A stretch of 64,000 nt of DNA from Streptomyces sp. CB02058 (GCF_001905505.1 NZ_LIPG01000003.1:1364001-1428000), one strand, 5' to 3'. Positions 1 to 8,974 are shown, numbered from the stretch's first letter. The notes: a model not told the origin generated them from the letters alone. Translations and numbers: made by a program.

Positions 1-551
1 GCGTCCGAGCGGACCAAGGCGATCTGCCGCTCCATCTGGGCGAGGAGGTGGCCGCGCCACTCCCGCAGATTACGGATCTTCGACGCGAGGCCCTCAGGAT
101 GGAGAGTGAGATGCATGGCGTTGAGCGGGGGAGCGAGCAGCCGCTCCGGCACGCCCTCCAGGATCATCGCGATGCCGTTGTTGGCTGCGACCACGTTGTA
201 GGTCGCGTCGACCACGAGCGCCGGGTACGGCTCGTACCCGGCGAGCAGTTGCAGGAGCCCGGAGTGCAGGGTCTCCAACGCCGGGTCGTCGAGCGGAGTC
301 TCCGGGTAGGTAGGGGCGTAACCGGCAGCCAGAAGCAAAGAGTTACGCTCTCGCACCGGAATGTCCAGATGCTCGGACAGCCGCAGGATCATGTCCTGGC
401 TGGGGCGTGAACGGCCCGTCTCGACGAAGCTGATGTGCCGGGCCGAGGAGTCGGCGCGCAGTGCGAGCTCCAGCTGGCTGAGACGGCGGCGCTCACGCCA
501 GCCGCGTAGCAGTGGTCCTACTCCCGTACTCACCTGGGCAGTTGGGGTCAT
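1..551 (-). CDS. XRE/MmyB-type helix-turn-helix regulator, 3' part outside the window
   Basis: The gene runs leftwards from an ATG at 551 and is still open at base 1, so about 183 residues are visible. Residues roughly 12-66 form a Cro/C1-type helix-turn-helix (LRGWRERRRLSQLELALRAD, then SFVETGRSRPS). From about residue 100 comes a MmyB-like ligand-binding region, with AGYEPYPALVVD and VVAANNG followed by NLREWRGHLLAQ. Proteins of this type in actinobacteria are cytoplasmic repressors, often of a neighbouring oxidoreductase. Its partner could lie left of the window. The family assignment is firm; the target is unknown. Confidence 0.9.
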   Translation of the reverse strand, partial: MTPTAQVSTGVGPLLRGWRERRRLSQLELALRADSSARHISFVETGRSRPSQDMILRLSEHLDIPVRERNSLLLAAGYAPTYPETPLDDPALETLHSGLLQLLAGYEPYPALVVDATYNVVAANNGIAMILEGVPERLLAPPLNAMHLTLHPEGLASKIRNLREWRGHLLAQMERQIALVRSD

Positions 552-716
552 GCTGCCACCGTAGCGCGCTGGTCCTGACCGCAGCTGCACGGCGGCATGG
601 AGCCCCCAGCCCCGCGGTGATCCGGCCGGGCGGTGGCGTCAGTCGGGGCCTCGCACCGCCTCCCCTCGGAGACCCTCCCGGCCCGTTCCTTCATCACTCG
701 CCCCGCCCCCACCGGC

Positions 717-847
717 TACAAGGGATCCACGTCCAGCTCGACGGTGTCCCCAGCCACGCCCTGCCTCTGCTCTTGGCCGCCTACCAGCACAGGTTCCGAC
801 GAGATCTGGACGGGACGCCGGACACGGGCCGCCGGACAACGGCCTGA
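717..847 (+). pseudogene. possible short remnant of a coding region
   Basis: In one plus-strand frame this stretch reads like protein: HVQLDGVPSHALPLLLAAYQ followed by HRFRRDLDG. It resembles the start of small Streptomyces proteins of unknown function, and no start codon or continuation is visible. The rest of 552-1215 shows no gene, repeat or hairpin that I can support. The resemblance is from memory, so the call is weak. Confidence 0.25.
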
Positions 848-1215
848 TGCCGGGATCACGGGGCCTTCGCGCCCTTGCGGCTCCGCGCCTGCCGCGCGGG
901 GCGCTGTAGCGGCTACGGACAAGGGCTCCCTGGCGCGACCTTCCCGAGTGTTACGACCCTTGGCAGACCGGCACCTACCGTTGAGCTGTGCTGAACCAGC
1001 GGCTACTTGAAGCCTGACGGAGCGTCATACTTGCGCTGGGTCGCCGGGGACTCAGGAGCCGTGCGGTCTGCCGCGGGAAGTGCCGTCCACGTAAGGGCGT
1101 GAGTCCTGGGAGGCCAGGGGCGGGGGAGCAGGCCCAGCACTTTGGCTCATGGACCCGTGGGGTCGCAGTTGCATGGTTCGCGGCGGCGAGTCGAGGGCCG
1201 CAGGCGAGCCGGAAC

Positions 1216-2720
1216 TCAGATCGCTGATACTCCCGGCCCGGCATTCGACGGGACTGTCCTTGTCGCGAAGTTCCCTGACAGCGGGTCCGATTGATCGGCT
1301 GAGAGCGCGGCGTTCGCGCTTACGAGGCCGCGGCGATCGAGCATGAGGTCCATGCCGTGAATTCCGTGAGCACCACGGCGGTCCGCTCGGGCGCCCACGG
1401 CAGTGCATCGGGGTTCTGCTGCTCCGTACTGCTGCGGCGCGCCCACTCGCTTGCGGGACGGGTCATGCCGAGATCCTCGGCGGTCACGACTCGACCGAGA
1501 CGCTCGGTGAACAGGGCGGCGAGCAGTTGTGGTACGGGATCGCGTGGGATCTCTCCCTGGTCGAGCCAACGGCGCACCCGCGAGGTGTCTGTCGTGAGCT
1601 GCCGGTACCCCAGGGCGGCAGCCTGCCGGTTCACCATTCTGGCGAGTTCGCCTCTGGACCAGCCGGTCAGGTCGAATGCGTTCCGTAGCCGACTGCCAGG
1701 GGAACTCTGCTGTCGCGACGAGAGGCCCCCGAACAGTTCCAGGTGAACGATGCGGCCCAGCTTTCGCTCCATCAGGATGGTCACCGCCTCCGAACCCTTC
1801 AGCACGGCTTCGGCGGAGAGGTCACTCGGGGCCACGAAGACGATCGCGTCGCGGGTGAATTCGCGAGCGGTGAAGGGCAGCCCGAGTTGGTTGGTCGAAC
1901 TCTGCCAGGCCTGGCCTGTCCGCCGGAGGCCCCACCAGGTGCCGAATGGTGTCTCGGCCCTGTCGTGGGCTCTGAAGCGCCGCCACAGCCAGCAGACAAC
2001 GCCACACGTGACGATCAGCGCCGGCGGGCCGAACACCGGCCAGTGCGCGTACAGGGCGGACAACAGGGCTGGTTTCCCGGACCACCACTGTGGGGAAAGC
2101 GGGCTGGAATCCATACTCGGCTCCCTCGCGGGAGGGGTGCCCTGCAGCGGCTCGTCGATGAAATGGCCCACCACACAGACGATGCCGGCGACGACGGCGG
2201 CAACGAGGCTCGCGCGCAGAAGTGCCATGCCACGCGAGACATGAACGGCGACAGTGCCGGGCGCCTTCTCCATCATGACCGCAGTCTCGGCCTGGGTGCA
2301 GTCCAGCCCTTTCGTTGCCCATACCGCGGCGCGTTGCGAGGGAGTCAGGGCGCCCATGGCCTGCTCGACGGCACAGCGGTTGGCCACCAACGCGGCCACG
2401 TCCGGGGACTGCAAGGGGTCGAAGCGCAGCGGATCAGCCGCGCGCCGCGCTTCCAGCCCACTGTGTCGGGCCTGCTGACGCGCCCGGTTGGCTGCCTCCG
2501 TGCGGATCACCACGCGCAGATAGCTGACGGGGTACTCGACAGACGTCGGACGGCGCAGCACCTTGGCGAAGGCGTTCTGCACGAGATCCTCGGCCGAGAC
2601 GACGGACTCCGGGATGCCGTGGGCGAGGAGCGCCTACTGAGCGGTGCTTGTGAGGCTGACCCGGTAGTCGGCGTACAGAGTACCCAGAGCCTCAACGGGC
2701 TCCACTTCACGCTCAGCCAT
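1216..2720 (-). pseudogene. decayed sigma-70-like / membrane / HTH fusion protein
   Basis: The reading frame opens at ATG 2720 (MAEREVEPVEALGTLYADY) but meets an in-frame TAG at 2634-2636. Immediately after it, the same frame resumes with sigma region 2 (SAEDLVQNAFAKVLRR). Region 4 follows (LTPSQRAAVWATKGLDCTQAE), then two hydrophobic segments (around LVAAVVAGIVCVVGHF and ALIVTCGVVCWLW). A C-terminal regulator-like domain follows, with DTSRVRRWLDQGE and RLGRVVTAEDLGM. Near 1356 one base seems missing. The frame with the expected continuation (GMDLMLDRRGLVSANAALS) is offset by one and ends at 1216, well short of family length. An ECF-type sigma factor tethered to the membrane is a plausible ancestor. 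With two lesions plus truncation I call it inactive, although a GTG at 2582 could start a shorter product. Confidence 0.7.
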
Positions 2721-2902
2721 TGCCTTCCTCCGATTTCCGTTCCGCGGCCGTACCTCGGGAGGCGTCCTGATGGGCCGACCGAGCACGGATTTATCCGGGC
2801 CCGGGCCGAAGTCCGGTTGCGAAGCGCCATGCTGTCCAGCCAGCGCTTTACCGCAGGGACCAGAGGAACAACCGCGGACAAGAGTGCGGCAGTGAGCTCC
2901 AT
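2713..2902 (-). pseudogene. small upstream partner of the sigma-like pseudogene, frameshifted
   Basis: A short gene starts at ATG 2902 with MELTAALLSAVVPLVPAVKR and an arginine-rich helix. Its natural end lies one frame away: IRARSAHQDASRG, then KSEEGNG and a stop at 2713-2715 that overlaps the downstream ATG at 2720. That overlap is the usual translational coupling in this genus, so one indel near 2797 has split a protein of about 63 residues. The product is unknown; the N-terminus could be a short membrane or amphipathic helix. Confidence 0.5.
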
Positions 2903-3052
2903 CGTCCAACCTCCCGTGCACTATGGGCCGTGGCGCTCAGGACGCGCGGTGGCCGTTCACAAGAGAGAGGCGGCAGTTCGCCATTCTCATGACGTCACGT
3001 TCATGATTCTTCGGCATGGCTTGCCCGCTCAGGAAGTCCTCTCCCGCAGCCC

Positions 3053-3077
3053 GGCCCGTCGGAGGACGGGACGGGCC
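3053..3077 (-). terminator. hairpin 3' of the CBM2 glycosidase gene
   Basis: The 8-bp arms GGCCCGTC (3053-3060) and GACGGGCC (3070-3077) lie just beyond the glycosidase stop codon at 3090. This is a U-tract-free stem of the kind usual in Streptomyces. It is short, so moderate support only. Confidence 0.4.
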
Positions 3078-3089
3078 GAGGGCGGTGGA

Positions 3090-5234
3090 TCAGGAGGTGC
3101 GGCAGACCGTGCCGTTGAGGGTGAACGTCGTCGGGGTGGGGTTGGCGCCGTCGTTGGCTCCGACGAAGCCGAAGGTGGCGGTGGAGCCGCCGCGCGGGGC
3201 CAGCTCGGCGTTGGTGCCGTTGTCGGTCACATGGACGCGCGTGCCCGAACTGGTGAGGTTAGCGTTCCAGGAGCTCTGCACGGACTGGCCGGTGGACGGC
3301 CAGGTGAAGTCCAGGGTCCAGCCGTTGATCGGGGCGTCACCGACGTTGGAGACCGTGACGGTGGCGACGAATCCGCTTCCCCAGCCGCTGTCCACCCGGT
3401 AGTTGACCAGGCAGCTGCTGTCGCGCGGAGCCGTGGTGGCGAAGGTCAGCGGTTCCGAGGGGCGCGAGAGGCGGCCGTCGGCGTCCCGCGCGAGAACGTT
3501 GACCGTGTGTTCGGAGCCCGGCGGCAGGTTGTGCAGCGTCGCCGAGGTGGAGGTCGAGCTGGCGAGCAACTGGGCGTTGGTGCCCAGGCGTTCGTACACC
3601 TCGTAGCGCACCGCCTTGCCGGTCGCGGGGGCCGTCCAGCTCACCGTGGCGGTCGAGCTGTCCACGGCGGTGGTCTTCGGCGCGCCGGGCGCGCCGACCG
3701 AGGTCGTGGCGGCGTGCGGGGCGACGGTGATCGTGGTGATCGAGTACGGCGGCAGGACCTGGTCGCCCCCGGCGGTGGCGGCCACCCGGGTGACATCGGT
3801 GTCGCCGCGGCCGTAACGGTGTACGACCGGTGCCTGATCAGTGGGCGTGTATCCGGCGTAACCGATGTCCGCGGTGTGGGAGTTCAGCGGGTCCTTGTTG
3901 ATCAGCATCACGCTCAGCGTGCCGTCGGCCCGGTGTACGGCGTGCGCGGAGACCTGGTCGCTGTCGGTGGAGGAGGCGACCATCGTGTCCCCGGGACGGC
4001 CCAGCTTGGTCAGCGACTTGATGCCGAAGTACGGGTGGAACGGCGTGTTCACCGCCGGCTGGCAGACGTCGCCGACGCAGCCGCCGCTGGAGAGCAGGCC
4101 GAAGTCGTTGAAGTCGGTGTCGCCGTCCACCGTCTCCGCCGATGTGGGCCCGTTGTGGACGTTCCACCAGTCGACGTTGAAGACGCCGTTCTCCAGTGCC
4201 GTCATGTAGGTGTCCGCGGCGAACAGGCCGTTTGGGCGGCTGTTCATCTGGACGTTGGAGTTGACCTCGGTGAGCGCGATGCCGATCTTCGGCGAGCGTT
4301 CCCCGGCGTAACGGTCGATCTGCCGGCGGACCTCGCGGAGCTGTCCGGGCAGCCGGGCGGTCCGGTCCAGGGCCTCGTCGGCGGTGGCGCCGCCCGGGTA
4401 GGAGTGCACGATGGCGAAGTCGATCGTCCCGGCGACCGCTGACAGCACGGTGTGGTTCCAGTCGGCCGAGTCACCCGGGCCGGTGATGCCGTCCGGCCAG
4501 TCGCCCGGCGTGGTCAGCACGGCGCCGATCTTGATCGACGGATCGACCGCCTTCATCGCTTCGGCGTAGGCGAGGACGTTGCGGGCGTACTCGTGCGGGC
4601 TCTTGTCCGGGTGGTCATCGGCCTCCCAGCCGCCGCCGTAGTGGCCGTTGCCGTAGATCTCGTTGCCGATCTCCCAGTACTTCGCCCCGTAGCCGCGGGT
4701 GACATTGGCGTAGCGGACCCATTCGGCGGCCTCCTGCGGGGTGCCGGTGCCGTAGTTGGCGATGATCATCGGCTGGGAGCCGGTGGCGCGGACGCTGCCC
4801 ATGAACTCGTCGAAGGTGGTGCCGGGCGCCACGTAACCGCCGGGGGCGGTGTGGTCCTTCCAGTGGTAGATGTCGCCGTAGGAGCCGCCTGGGTAGCGCA
4901 TCACGCCGACGCCTGCCTCGCCCAGCAGGCCGGTCACCTCGGGGTCGTTCATGTGCGAGTCCCAGAGCGCGTGGTTGACGCCGAACGCCGCCTTGTCGAT
5001 GGTGCCGAGGCCCACCCCCGCGTTGACGGAGACCTCGACGGCCGACGCCTCGTCGGCGGCCGTCGCCGTGGCGGTCCGGCCGGTGGCGGCGGGCGCCGGG
5101 GGAGCGGTGGCGAGGGCGGCGACCGTGGCCAGGGCGCAGACGAGCGCGGCGGCGGGGCGTCTGCCCGCTGATCTTCCGGGTCTGCGACGTGGCCGGTTCG
5201 ACCGGCCGGTGGCGGGGAGTTGCATGAGAGGCAT
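3090..5234 (-). CDS. secreted clan GH-A-like glycoside hydrolase with FN3 and CBM2
   Basis: The product is 714 residues. The start at 5234 is chosen for the strong GAGGAGG seven bases upstream; the frame is open further but has no better start. An arginine-rich n-region and a hydrophobic core (AAALVCALATVAALA) end near residue 49, indicating export. The catalytic barrel (about 55-430) has MRYPGGSYGDIYHW, a likely acid/base Glu in YWEIGNEIYGNG (about 190) and a likely nucleophile in IALTEVNSN (about 320). This pattern is seen in arabinofuranosidase-like and related clan GH-A enzymes. A beta domain follows, then FN3 (about 515-600) and a cellulose-binding CBM2 (about 605-714, with paired Cys and VDSGWGSGF). 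The exact substrate cannot be read from sequence; xylan side chains or beta-glucan are likely. Control by CebR is suggested by the box at 5321. Confidence 0.85.
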   Translation of the reverse strand: MPLMQLPATGRSNRPRRRPGRSAGRRPAAALVCALATVAALATAPPAPAATGRTATATAADEASAVEVSVNAGVGLGTIDKAAFGVNHALWDSHMNDPEVTGLLGEAGVGVMRYPGGSYGDIYHWKDHTAPGGYVAPGTTFDEFMGSVRATGSQPMIIANYGTGTPQEAAEWVRYANVTRGYGAKYWEIGNEIYGNGHYGGGWEADDHPDKSPHEYARNVLAYAEAMKAVDPSIKIGAVLTTPGDWPDGITGPGDSADWNHTVLSAVAGTIDFAIVHSYPGGATADEALDRTARLPGQLREVRRQIDRYAGERSPKIGIALTEVNSNVQMNSRPNGLFAADTYMTALENGVFNVDWWNVHNGPTSAETVDGDTDFNDFGLLSSGGCVGDVCQPAVNTPFHPYFGIKSLTKLGRPGDTMVASSTDSDQVSAHAVHRADGTLSVMLINKDPLNSHTADIGYAGYTPTDQAPVVHRYGRGDTDVTRVAATAGGDQVLPPYSITTITVAPHAATTSVGAPGAPKTTAVDSSTATVSWTAPATGKAVRYEVYERLGTNAQLLASSTSTSATLHNLPPGSEHTVNVLARDADGRLSRPSEPLTFATTAPRDSSCLVNYRVDSGWGSGFVATVTVSNVGDAPINGWTLDFTWPSTGQSVQSSWNANLTSSGTRVHVTDNGTNAELAPRGGSTATFGFVGANDGANPTPTTFTLNGTVCRTS

Positions 5235-5320
5235 GACGTGTCCTCCTCGGGCGAGCGCCGCGTCGATCGGCAGGACGCCCGGTGTGAGTGGTCGGTGGGG
5301 TGCCTTCGGTGCGACGCTCG

Positions 5321-5334
5321 TGGGAGCGCTCCCA
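5321..5334 (-). promoter_or_regulatory. CebR-type operator upstream of the CBM2 glycosidase
   Basis: TGGGAGCGCTCCCA is a perfect 14-bp palindrome 87 bases before the glycosidase start. It equals the published consensus operator of CebR, the LacI-family cellobiose/cellotriose sensor that represses cellulase genes in Streptomyces. No cebR gene lies in the window, so regulation would be in trans. Confidence 0.85.
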
Positions 5335-5534
5335 GGATGATGTGGGGGAGGCGTGACCGCGTCAATGGGGCGGACCGTCCCGCTTGGCGCCGTTCGCGAG
5401 CCGTACTGCCTCGCCGTGCCACCGGGCGGACGGAGACGGGCAGGTGACGGGGGCGGTCGGCTGGTCCGGTGCCCGTCCCCTGCGGGGTGAGGCGGGTACT
5501 TCCGCCTCACCCCCGCAGATCGGCAACTGCGCCC

Positions 5535-5730
5535 GAGAGGGAGCGAGGCGGCGGTGACGGTGCCGTGGAAGAGGTGGGCCCGGATGTCCAAGCGCGTCGC
5601 CACCGCTCCGGAGTGCTCGATCGGTTGGATCGTCCGCTCGACCTCGTTGCGGCGCCGGTCCGTCGGCTGGTCGAAGCCGACCGGCCGACGCCCTGTGCTG
5701 ATCACGATCCGCCGGACAGGCCCCCGCAGG
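5535..5730 (-). pseudogene. C-terminal relic of an IS5-like transposase
   Basis: The minus frame reads TGRRPVGFDQ, then RRNEVERTIQPIEHSGAVAT and RAHLFHGTVTAASLPL. This matches the end of a DDE transposase of the IS5 group, where RRNEVERTINRLK and HGTVTVAAI are typical. Nothing N-terminal to it is present, and the next gene's stop codon lies 13 bases away at 5743. It is an immobile fragment. The group assignment rests on motif memory. Confidence 0.65.
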
Positions 5731-5742
5731 GCTCCGGGCGAA

Positions 5743-6510
5743 TCAGAGCTTGTAGCCGCCGCTTGCCTCGATCACCTGCGCGGTCACCCAACGGCTCTCG
5801 TCGGAGGCCAGGAAGGCCACCACGGCGGCTATGTCGGACACTTCACCGAAGCGTCCCAGAGCGGTGTCCGCTTCGATCGCTGCCGTCATGTCGGAGTTCT
5901 CGCGGACTGCGGCGTTCATGTCCGTGCGCACCCAGCCGGGCGCAACGGCGTTCACCGTGATTCCCCTGGGGCCCAGCTCCATGGCGAGCGCATGAGTCAG
6001 ATTGTTGATGCTCGCCTTGGCCATGGAGTAGACGGGGACCGCCTGCATCGGTCGCGAGGCCGCGCCGGAGGAGACATTGACGATCCGTCCACCGTCGGAG
6101 AGCCGGCTCAGAGCTGACTGGACGATGAAGAAGGGTGCGCGGGCGTGGACCGCGAACATGGTGTTCCAGCTGTCCGGTGTGGCGTCCGTGAGGCCGCCCC
6201 AGCCGGAGTTTCCCGCGTTGTTGATCAACAGGTCCAGGGCCGTGCTTTCCTTGCGCTGCGTGAATTCGTCGTCGAGTCGGGTGAACAGGTCCGGGACGGA
6301 CTCCACGTCGACGAGATCCGCGTGAATCGCGAAAGCGCTGCCACCGGCCTTCTCGATGGCCGCGACCGTTTCCTCCGCGCCGTGCTTGCTCGCGTTGTAC
6401 GTCAGGGCGACAAGTGCGCCTTCCTTCGCGAGCCGCTCGGCTATCGAGCGCCCGATTCCGCGCGAGCCTCCGGTGACGAGAGCGGTCTTTCCAGCCAGTG
6501 ACTGTGACAC
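5743..6510 (-). CDS. short-chain dehydrogenase/reductase (classical SDR)
   Basis: The product is 255 residues. It has the cofactor motif TGGSRGIG (about 14-21), the NNAG motif, the catalytic Ser in VNVSSGAAS and the catalytic pair YSMAK, then PGWVRTDM, so it is a complete NAD(P)H-dependent oxidoreductase of the FabG-like type. The start is put at GTG 6510, because GAGGA sits seven bases before it. An ATG at 6516 would leave only one base between that GAGGA and the start. Substrate unknown. Upstream, in divergent orientation, lies only the broken first dozen codons of an AraC-type regulator (6689), which suggests the pair has lost its regulator. Confidence 0.9.
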   Translation of the reverse strand: MSQSLAGKTALVTGGSRGIGRSIAERLAKEGALVALTYNASKHGAEETVAAIEKAGGSAFAIHADLVDVESVPDLFTRLDDEFTQRKESTALDLLINNAGNSGWGGLTDATPDSWNTMFAVHARAPFFIVQSALSRLSDGGRIVNVSSGAASRPMQAVPVYSMAKASINNLTHALAMELGPRGITVNAVAPGWVRTDMNAAVRENSDMTAAIEADTALGRFGEVSDIAAVVAFLASDESRWVTAQVIEASGGYKL

Positions 6511-6688
6511 GAGCATTCCTCAAGGGGTGAGTTCATTTCGTTGATCGGGCGTCGATGCGCGCCCGATGCGCCGTGCCGGACAGCCGGTGACCGACGGAGC
6601 CTGGCTTTATCGGCGTCCGTTGTGATCGGTGGCTTCCGGGCGGCTCATGTCCTCACTCTGCAGGAAAGAGCTCAGTGCATTCCATAAC

Positions 6689-6721
6689 GTGAAGTCCGGA
6701 AATGTTTACGGATCGTCCAAG
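6689..6721 (+). pseudogene. vestige of the 5' end of an AraC-type regulator gene
   Basis: These 33 bases differ from the start of the intact AraC gene at 13971-14003 at only five positions. They encode VKSGNVYGSSK against VKSDKAYASSK there. Similarity stops abruptly after this. The vestige points away from the SDR at 5743, the usual divergent arrangement of such a pair, so the regulator's body was probably lost by insertion or deletion. Confidence 0.6.
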
Positions 6722-6755
6722 TGTCCTGAGATGTAGCGTCCAGTACTCCAGTCGT

Positions 6756-6850
6756 AGTCGTGGATCTTGAAGGGTGAGGCGGTGGGAGCGGACGCGCGCC
6801 CGCGAGTGCCCGCTCCCACCGGCGCGTGGCCACGGCAGGAAGATCCACGA
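6756..6850. repeat. nested inverted repeats (long hairpin)
   Basis: Outer arms GTCGTGGATCTT (6756-6767) and AAGATCCACGAC (6839-6850) are perfect. Inner arms GGTGGGAGCGG (6780-6790) and CCGCTCCCACC (6809-6819) are also perfect. The structure lies between the AraC vestige and the IS5 relic. It could be a terminator or a transposon end. No gene is visible in 6851-7173. Confidence 0.6.
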
Positions 6851-7173
6851 CCGCGCATCGAGTGACCGGCCTCAAAAGAGCGTTTCGTCCCGGCAGGGCT
6901 GTTTGATAACTCGGGTGACGAAGCCGCTTTGATCAGGTGATCGCGCGTGTGACGATCGGGTCGTGTGCGCCCGAAGGGGCTGCGGTTGAACGCGGGATCG
7001 TCCGTAGAGGCGAGGAGGGGTACCGGGAAGGGTCACAGGGGAACAGCGCGGCTGTTTCTCAGTAACGGCGGGGAGGTGCGCTGGAACTGACCGTGGAGCC
7101 CCGGGCGGATACGTACCAACTGCTCCCGAAGCAGACGTGGGTCGTTGCCACCCACTCGCCTGCAGCGGATGGA

Positions 7174-7625
7174 TCATGGCCGTGGACTCTGCGTGGTGAC
7201 GAGCCGTTCCAGGTCGACCATCGGCCCGAATCGGTCACGGTGTGGGTCAACGGCAACTGCTTCGGTGTCGACGCCGATGTGCCGTTCGCGGCCTGCGATC
7301 TTTTTGCCCGCGTCGATGCCCTGACCGGTGCCGGGCACGTTGGCTGAAGTCTTGACGCTCTGAGTGTCGAGGATGCAGGCGGTGGGTTCTGCGTCGCGGC
7401 CTTCGGCCTTTCGGGCCAGTCGGCGGAGGAGTCCGTTGAGCTGGTCGAAGACGCCATCCTTCTGCCAGGTGGCAAAGTATCCGTAGACGGTTTCTCACGG
7501 TTTCCCACGGGGCGAAGTCGTGCGGCAGGTACCTCCACGGGGTACCGGTGCGGTCGACGCAGGGGGTGGCGTCCATGATCCGGCGCAGGTCGTGTTCAGG
7601 TGGCCGACCGATGTCCAGGCCCTTC
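7174..7625 (-). pseudogene. IS5-like transposase, N-terminal half with a 10-bp duplication frameshift
   Basis: The frame from about 7625 gives IGRPPEHDLRRIMDA, then RTGTPWRYLPHDFAPWETV. It resumes in another frame with TVYGYFATWQKDGVFDQL, LDTQSVKTSANVPGTGQG and DAGKKIAGRERHIGVDT before a stop at 7174. The cause is visible: ACGGTTTCTC (7487-7496) is followed by ACGGTTTCCC (7497-7506), a 10-bp tandem duplication. Removing one copy restores PWETVYGYF. The C-terminal DDE half is absent. Inactive. Confidence 0.85.
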
Positions 7626-7690
7626 TCTCTTCGTTCGGCCCGCCAGGCTGTAACAACGTGGGGCGCGATTGAGGAGGTCGGCCGTCAGCG

Positions 7691-8194
7691 GTGGAAGATG
7701 GCCCTGTGCATGCTCTCTTCGATCGCCCCGGGCCCCGTCGCGTCTCGCCGGGCGAGTACCCCTTGTGGGAGGAGGCTCTCGCGCTCCTCAACCGGGACTT
7801 GGCGGTGACTCTTCCTGAGCAGGAGCCCCTTCAGCTGCTGGCTCTGCCTTCCTGTGAGGCGGACGAGCCGGAGCATGTTTACGTTGCCCTGGCCAACGGT
7901 GAGTGGCACGGCAATCACTTGTACCCGGAATCGGCAGAAGACCCTGCTCATGCCCTGGCGGACATCGCCGACGCCGCGCAGGAGACCGTTGCTGAGCGTC
8001 TATGGCAAGCGTGGCCCCTGTGCGCCGAACACGATCTGGGCATGCATCCGCGCGATGCGGAGGGGCAGCTCTCCTGGTGGTGCGCCGGTGATCGGCTGTG
8101 CCGCGGGCCGGCCCACATCCGTGCGGCCGTGGGCGCGCTCGACACGTTGGTTCGCCCGCACCGCCCCAATCGCAAGCGGCGGAGAGCGGAATGA
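7691..8194 (+). CDS. hypothetical protein, Cys/His/Trp-rich C-terminus
   Basis: The product is 167 residues from GTG 7691 (VEDGPVHALFDRPG). I do not recognise a family. It is acidic with an N-terminal helical part, has no signal peptide or membrane segment, and ends in a basic tail (RPHRPNRKRRR). The middle carries CAEHDLGMHP and then LSWWCAGDRLCRGP. These Cys and His residues could bind a metal. Codon use is typical for the genus and the frame is uninterrupted, so I regard it as a real gene although it is surrounded by IS relics. It stands alone. Confidence 0.65.
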   Translation: MEDGPVHALFDRPGPRRVSPGEYPLWEEALALLNRDLAVTLPEQEPLQLLALPSCEADEPEHVYVALANGEWHGNHLYPESAEDPAHALADIADAAQETVAERLWQAWPLCAEHDLGMHPRDAEGQLSWWCAGDRLCRGPAHIRAAVGALDTLVRPHRPNRKRRRAE

Positions 8195-8639
8195 CTTCAT
8201 GTCGCGCGACAGTCGCAGCAGGTGCGTCGTGACGTGAAGGGGGTCGTGCGGGTGGGGTGCTCTTGTGACGCGATGCCTTGGCCGCACGGCCTTGTCCCAA
8301 CCTGTCTTCACCGGCCTTCGGCGCCGTCGACTCGGCGTGCTGATCGGCGAGTTGGCTCATGCATGGATGACCTCCGATGTTTCTGTAGTACCGATGCCCG
8401 CCGTCCCGTGGCAGAGTGCAAACAGGTGCGACCAGGGGCGTGATGGGATCAGGCAGGAGCGAAGGAACCGAAACGGGCCTTCGCGAGCCGCCACCCTTCC
8501 CACCTGCCACAGCAGGCATTCGCACCTCGGTCGATCCAGCATCACCCGCCACCCGAACCGCAACGAGACGCCCATCGAAGGACCGAACGCTCTTTCAGGG
8601 GGGCGTCCGGTTGTTTCATCCCGTATCGCGTGGTTGCGG
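8195..8639. other. intergenic, no gene recognised
   Basis: No frame in this 445-base stretch shows a known motif, a plausible start with ribosome binding site, or a hairpin that I would report. It lies between an unknown gene and an IS5 relic and may be degraded transposon flank. Confidence 0.5.
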
Positions 8640-8785
8640 ATGGTCATGCACCGCGCCATGTCGGCGTGGATTCCGCGGGTCATGATGTGATCATGGCGGC
8701 TGGTCGGTGGGGGTGGGTTTCGTGGTCGCGGGCCGGACGTCGGTGGCGCAGGAGCCGGCCGAGGGTGAGCACCGGACCTGAGGAC
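8640..8785 (-). pseudogene. IS5-like transposase C-terminal relic, copy 1
   Basis: The minus frame reads GRLLRHRRPARDHETHPHRP, then AAMITS, a stop, and in the same frame AESTPTWRGA. This is the C-terminus of IS5-group transposases (family pattern RHRRLVRDYETRP...AEAMI). The catalytic domain is missing. A second, differently damaged copy in the same orientation lies at 9965-10200, so the gene between them sits inside a direct repeat. Confidence 0.7.
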
Positions 8786-8974
8786 CTGGCTTCGTTGGCC
8801 AATGCCGAGATCCAGCACCTGTTCTCGCCGTCGCCGTTCCGCCGAGGAACGGTCTCGCCCACCCCGGCTCGCCTGGCGCCCCCGTCACCCTGCGTTCACC
8901 GACCGGCCATTGGCCCGCCGACAAGCCACAGTCCAGAGATGAAGAATGGGGTGGTGATGGCGGGGGAGGAACCG

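Noticed and set aside
1743..4442. Very long open frame on the plus strand over the sigma relic and glycosidase
   Set aside because: It is antisense to recognisable genes, has no domain or start signal, and arises from high-GC codon bias.
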